From Ulota crispa (taxonomy: Eukaryota > Streptophyta > Bryopsida > Orthotrichales > Orthotrichaceae): a DNA stretch of 64,000 nucleotides. The stretch is taken from assembly GCA_963920765.1 (NCBI GenBank), contig OY987243.1, positions 36,641,060-36,705,059 of the forward strand, in the 5' to 3' direction. Positions 59,559 through 64,000 of the stretch are shown here, piece after piece; the first letter of the stretch is position 1, and each line of letters opens with the position of its first letter. The position numbers were made by a program, and so were the translations under genes. Under the pieces are notes generated by a model. The model was given only the letters and a program-made list of their open reading frames with translations, ran no database searches and was not told where the DNA came from.

Positions 59559-61403
59559 TTAACCCTTTAGAGACCACCAAGCCATGTTTTGGTTCAGGAG
59601 AGTAGTTTTTGGCCTATAAAGTAAAATTGCTCAACAATTTGGAAAATGGTCTTGAAGAATGCTTGTGATCACAAGAATTTTGCATCCAACCCAAAAAACG
59701 ACAATAGAACTGGATATGGGAGTAGAGAAATAATGGTGTTTATATGTCATGACCTCAAAATACGTATCCATATTTGGTAAAAGATGGATCAAAGCAACAA
59801 TACAAACATCAAACATCCAAGAAGAAAGTCATATTTCAATTGTGCAATCTTAACCCCTAAATCCCTCCTGAGTGTCCCCTCGGGGTACAAATGAGATTTT
59901 GGGCAGGTACCTATAGCCTCAATTTTGTCTTAATTTTTTGAAACATTTTTTGAAGATAGAAAAACACATTAGCTTTTGGGGAATATAATTTTTGTTTCAA
60001 TCTATGCTTAGGAGCAAAAGTTATACCCAAAGAAGCACAAATTTATGGAGATTGGGCAGCAAAAAAAAATTTACAAAAAATTGAATTTTTTTTTTTTCAA
60101 AACTTTTTTTTTTCATAGGTTATAGTTTTGTCTACATCTGAAGCTTTGATTCATTCCATTTGGACTACTTATGAGAAAGTTATGGACAATCTTGTTTTTT
60201 GGGCACCTCAAGCATCTTCTTGAAAAAATAACTTACAAACTTCATTTTTGAATGCAAATTTAACATTTTTTCAAAAACAATTGTTGGAGAGGGTGAAGTT
60301 TATTTTCTAGAACAATCCTACCATTGGGATTATTGCATTTCAATTCCATTGCAAGGTTATTAACAATTTAAGTTTTTGTTCAAACCCAGACTTTCTTCCA
60401 CCTGATATTTTTTTTAAGAATGAAAATTAAGTATTTTTTGTTTTGATTTTTTTCCAAAGATTCTCAACTCAATTTCCCACCATAAAAAAATAAACCTCAA
60501 AACTCTGTGGTGCAAAAATTTTAAGCTAAAAAAGTTCAAAGTCAAATAGTCTAATCATGCAAGGTGCAAAAAAGTTTGTTTTTACACTTTGAACGCAATA
60601 ATCTTGCAATCTGGGTGGTCAAAGTTTTTGAATTTCTTTCCCTTCATTCTTATACTAGTCTAGTACAAGATCCTATGGTTAGATATGAAAAAAGACCAAT
60701 TTTCAAACTTTTTTGCTCTTTGCAACAAAAATGGCAGTTTTGAGTGTCTTTTGACAAAATAAAGGCCCCAAGGATTTAGGGGTTCAAAAAATTCAAATTG
60801 CTCAAGAAATATGCTTGTATTGTTTCTCTATACAATAGTAGTACAATTGTACTATTTGAGAATCCATTGAAATGATGCTATTAATTTATTTAAAAAAAAT
60901 TCATCCTACATTAAAGGCCAATTCTTGATTGCTTTCACCGATCAGATTTTCTGAAACAATTATCAAATTCCTTGTAGAATTGTTCTAGGGTAGCAAAGAA
61001 AGTGGGATTTTTGACCCTTTTTATCCACTTCGCTACACCTTGTAATTGCTATTTTTGTTTATTTTGAGTGAAACTAGTCTTGTTGGAAAGGTGGGAAACC
61101 CTACTTTCTAGAAATGTAAGGCTCTTCTCAATCGAAGCTTGCATGAAGCATTAACATTCAAAACTACACAAGCATGAAAACTAGAGATTTTCCATATACA
61201 ACTCACTCAATCATTATTATATTTCACCTCCAACGGTATATTGAACTAAAATTTTGGTGCATTACAACAAACAAGGTGTCCTTCACATTTGTACGGTTGG
61301 ATTATTCAAATTGGGTCCATATTTGTTTTAAATGCACATCTAATTTTATTGCCTTGGTTTCTAGTGGATTTTGGGAAAACATGTGGGATCTTTAAAGGGT
61401 TAA
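59559..61403. mobile_element. TTAA element B2 (middle layer)
   Basis: Perfect TTAA at 59559-59562 and 61400-61403. Ends CCCTTTAGAGACCACC and GGATCTTTAAAGGG. Colinear with B1 except for the insertion of A2. Net length about 912 bp against 914 bp for B1. Confidence 0.9.
59850..60786. mobile_element. TTAA element A2 (inner layer)
   Basis: TTAA 59850-59853, then CCCCTAAATCCCTCC; right end AAGGATTTAGGGG followed by TTCA 60783-60786; 937 bp. Same family as A1, with the CCCCTCGGGG subterminal palindrome at 59877-59886. Inserted at a TTAA that is still single in B1. Non-coding. Confidence 0.9.
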
Positions 61404-61589
61404 AGCAAGAAGTGCAATAGAACAAAAAAGAGACAACATGCACACGTGGAGAAAAAAATGACTTGCACAATTGAACAAACACCTAAAAATTATGATCCAA
61501 AAGTGTTTGTGCAATTTCTGAAAAACCAGGGGTATCTATACAAATATGGCAAACTTCAAGGATATCCATAAAGTTTTCCCTCGTATAAA

Positions 61590-64000
61590 TACAGGAAAGA
61601 TCTTGTGAATGATTGTGGGAAACCGACTGAAAATGGGAAATGCCGGAATTTAGCTATTGGAACTAAAATTTCTCTGTAAATGCTGCTTCAAGAAAGGTGT
61701 CGAGAGATACCAAAATAAAACTTCAATTTTTTGTATTGGGAGTGTCTCTTTTCTTGAGGTTTACATTGATAGCGATAATTATGTATAATAGAGAAACAAC
61801 ATTATGGACACAAAATAAAATTTTCAAATATTGTGCATGCTATCGTAAGATGACATTGCAAAGATTATTTGTGCACTATTAATCAATTTGTCATCTAGCC
61901 TAGAGTTGGAATCAGTCAATTTTACCCTTTGCTATCAATTGATCTGCTTAACTTTACCCTTTGCTATCGATTGATCTGCTTGACTTGAGTTTGTTTCCAT
62001 ACTTTCTAAAATCAACTCATATTTTTTTAAACAAATGTGTTTTCATTGCAAGTTGTATTTGGCACGGGATTTCAGCTTGTTAACCTGTAATATGTTCTTC
62101 GTACATTACTTGAGGTATAGTGCTCGCAGAACTAAATGTGTTTGGCAATATTGACAACTTTTGTTTCAAAATTTGTCACAGAAACATTAGTGTTTGTTCA
62201 CAAAAAAACTTAGTCAATCAATCAAACTGTTGGGCTTCCCTACATGTAACATTTTCTTATTCAACCTCTCTTCATTGGTTTTTTTTACCTTTTTTGAGAA
62301 TTTATGAGTGTTTAAACTTCAGTTTTCTTTTTTTCAGTCTATAATGATACAATTCTAAATTGGCACTTAGAAAACTGAAGCAACTTTCAAATCTTAATCA
62401 TGACATACACAAATTTTTGCCACCTACCTTGTAAAATTTTCAATCAATTTGGAACCTTGTCACCAATCATATCACACCTTCCCAAACAAAGCAATTTGGT
62501 GCACACTAACCAAACTCCATTGCTCAAAGTCCAAGAGTCTTGAAACCGCACTCTTTGGTGCAAACAAACAGCAAGTACATTATTTCTATTTACAAATATT
62601 ATCAAATTCCTCAGTTTGCTAGTCTATGATTAATTTGTTAAGCATCATCCAAATTTGGAGTCATGTATTTTGCAAGACAAAGCTCTAGATTTGTTTGGCT
62701 ATGGCAAGCAAAGTGCTTCCAAACTTGCCTAAAGATGGTTGTGAATGGAAGTTTTTAGCAGAGGATTTTAGTTGCAGTAACTTATCATGACAAGCCTTGA
62801 AGTTGTCCCACTTTTCAAAGCTGCAAAATGCCAACTCTATAGAATCCATTTGCCAACAAAAACCAAAGCTCTCTTGTGGCAACTCGTTTGGATCGCAAAC
62901 CTGATGTCAAGAGCAGCATGTGTTGATGTCATGACTCCATTCCTCATTCTTCCACATTCATATCAATTTTTTGACAATCGTTATTGTATGCTCTATATTT
63001 TTATTCTGGTCATACATGGACAAACTTCTATGAACTTTGGTAGAATTTGACAATTGTATTCAAATGTTGCAAGTAAAGGCTCAATATCAATTTGTAAATT
63101 TTTTAATCCATGTCCTAATTTTAGTGTCCTAGAGTTGAACATGTTGCAACTTTTGTTGAGATGTCAATTACTTCCTATATGAGTATTAAACCTAACTACT
63201 AAAACTTGCCTTCTATTTGGAAATGGATAGGCCCCCATTTGTGTGACCAACTAGACAAGCTGCTAGGCTTGTAATATGTAAATCATCATGGTTAATTTGC
63301 TTTTGAACCTTCTCCAATATGTATGTGTTTTTCATCTTTTAGGACAAAAATTGGAAAAACTCTTGTTGACTTGCGGAGTATCTAAAGCTCTAAAGCTGAC
63401 TTACATCTATTGCATGAAAAAATTAGAAATTAAATAAAAATAAGAAAACATGCACAAAGAACAAGATTTGAGAAAATTTGGACCCCAACTAGTTTACAAT
63501 CCTCTCCTTCATAACTTCAATTAGTCACAATTGAAGCTTCATCAAATGCAACTAAATTGCCTCAAATTTTGGCTAACCAAATTGTTTATTTTTTATCCTT
63601 GCTCTATTTAATCTTCTTTTTGTTCTAATTTGTACTAGCCATAAATCCATCAGGTAGCAACACCCATAAGCATGGAAAGGGTTTTGGAGTAGGTAGAACA
63701 ATTTACTAACTTTGAAATATATACTGTAAGTTAGCAAGAGTAAATTAAAAATATTGGCATCAATTTCAAGGTTCCAACTACAAGTATTTGTTCTGCAAAG
63801 ATTTTTCAAAGTTCAAAATCACTAAAAATGTAAAACCGTGAGATGCTAAAAACAAGGCTTACTAGTTCTTAAATAGTGAGATGGGGTACTCAAGACCATC
63901 ATGCAATCACCCACAGCCATCAGTGTCACCCATAACCATCACTTAGTCACCGACAACCATCATTGTCACCCACAACCATCACTTAGTCACACACAACCAT
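61590..64000. other. unassigned AT-rich DNA with two tandem repeats
   Basis: 61921-61984 is a 32-bp direct duplication (TTTACCCTTTGCTATC.ATTG). About 63897-64000 is a minisatellite with a period near 40 bp (ACTTAGTCACC.ACAACCATC units) that runs off the window. It is the reverse complement of the array at about 22.39-22.50 kb. Small frames at 62.7-63.8 kb have no recognised domain. Confidence 0.45.

Larger units (their letters stand above)
59409..61589. mobile_element. Mutator-like MITE split by a TTAA element (outer layer of a three-level nest)
   Basis: TAGTATAAA (59409-59417) and TCGTATAAA (61581-61589) are a 9-bp duplication with one change. The ends GGGAAACTTTTTATGGATAC and its inverse (GTATCTATAC ... 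GGATATCCATAAAGTTTTCCC) give terminal inverted repeats of about 90 bp. Without the inserted B2 the element is only about 320 bp. 9-bp duplication and long terminal repeats indicate the Mutator superfamily. Confidence 0.8.

Overview
The window looks like nuclear DNA of a land plant. Two genes on the minus strand can be modelled exon by exon with GT-AG introns and matching phases: a D-type-like cyclin at 45.7-49.0 kb and a LISCL/SCL14-type GRAS regulator at 54.5-57.8 kb. A third gene, on the plus strand at 37.8-39.4 kb, carries the start of a TPX2-type microtubule-binding domain and runs into a 200-base assembly gap. On the far side of the gap lies a decayed Ty3 chromovirus with a classical chromodomain. 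Such fungal-like chromoviruses are known from mosses, so a seed-free plant is my guess. The species is not determined.

These genes sit in GC-richer islands (about 35.2-39.8, 45.5-50.9 and 54.2-58.7 kb). Around them is very AT-rich DNA with almost no coding capacity, built from short non-autonomous DNA transposons.

The dominant and most surprising component is a swarm of about two dozen elements, mostly 0.25-1.0 kb, bounded by TTAA and by ends of the form CCCCTAAA...TTTAGGGG (variants CCCTTTAG...AAAGGG and CCCATT...AATGGG). TTAA target duplication is demonstrated inside the window by two filled/empty site comparisons: A2 inside B2, with B1 as the empty allele; and K2 inside K1, with K2's own interior as the empty site. 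TTAA targets plus terminal CCC are the signature of the piggyBac superfamily, which I know as rare in land plants. No transposase for it is visible here.

Other short families are interleaved, with their own duplications: Mutator-like elements with 9-bp duplications (23.1, 21.3 and 59.4 kb), a foldback family with roughly 8-bp duplications (7.6 and 16.6 kb), two CACTA MITEs with 3-bp duplications, a pogo-like MITE with TA, Tc1/mariner-type foldbacks (51.5-53.8 kb) and a tRNA-derived SINE candidate.

Layout: 0.7-9.0 kb, dense TTAA elements; 9-12.7 kb, unassigned AT-rich DNA; 12.7-24 kb, TTAA elements with nested MITEs; 24-29.9 kb, simple repeats and mariner-like blocks; 30-35 kb, nested and inverted TTAA elements; 35.2-39.4 kb, TPX2 gene and upstream region; 39.6-42.9 kb, retroelement; 43-45.7 kb, unassigned; 45.7-51 kb, cyclin and upstream region with a 215-bp CT/GA tract; 51-54 kb, mariner foldbacks; 54.5-59 kb, GRAS gene and upstream region; 59.4-61.6 kb, a three-level nest; then unassigned DNA to the end.

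Two of the three host genes carry coding disruptions: two frame shifts in the TPX2 gene and one in-frame TGA in the cyclin. Whether these are decay or sequence error cannot be decided from one sequence.
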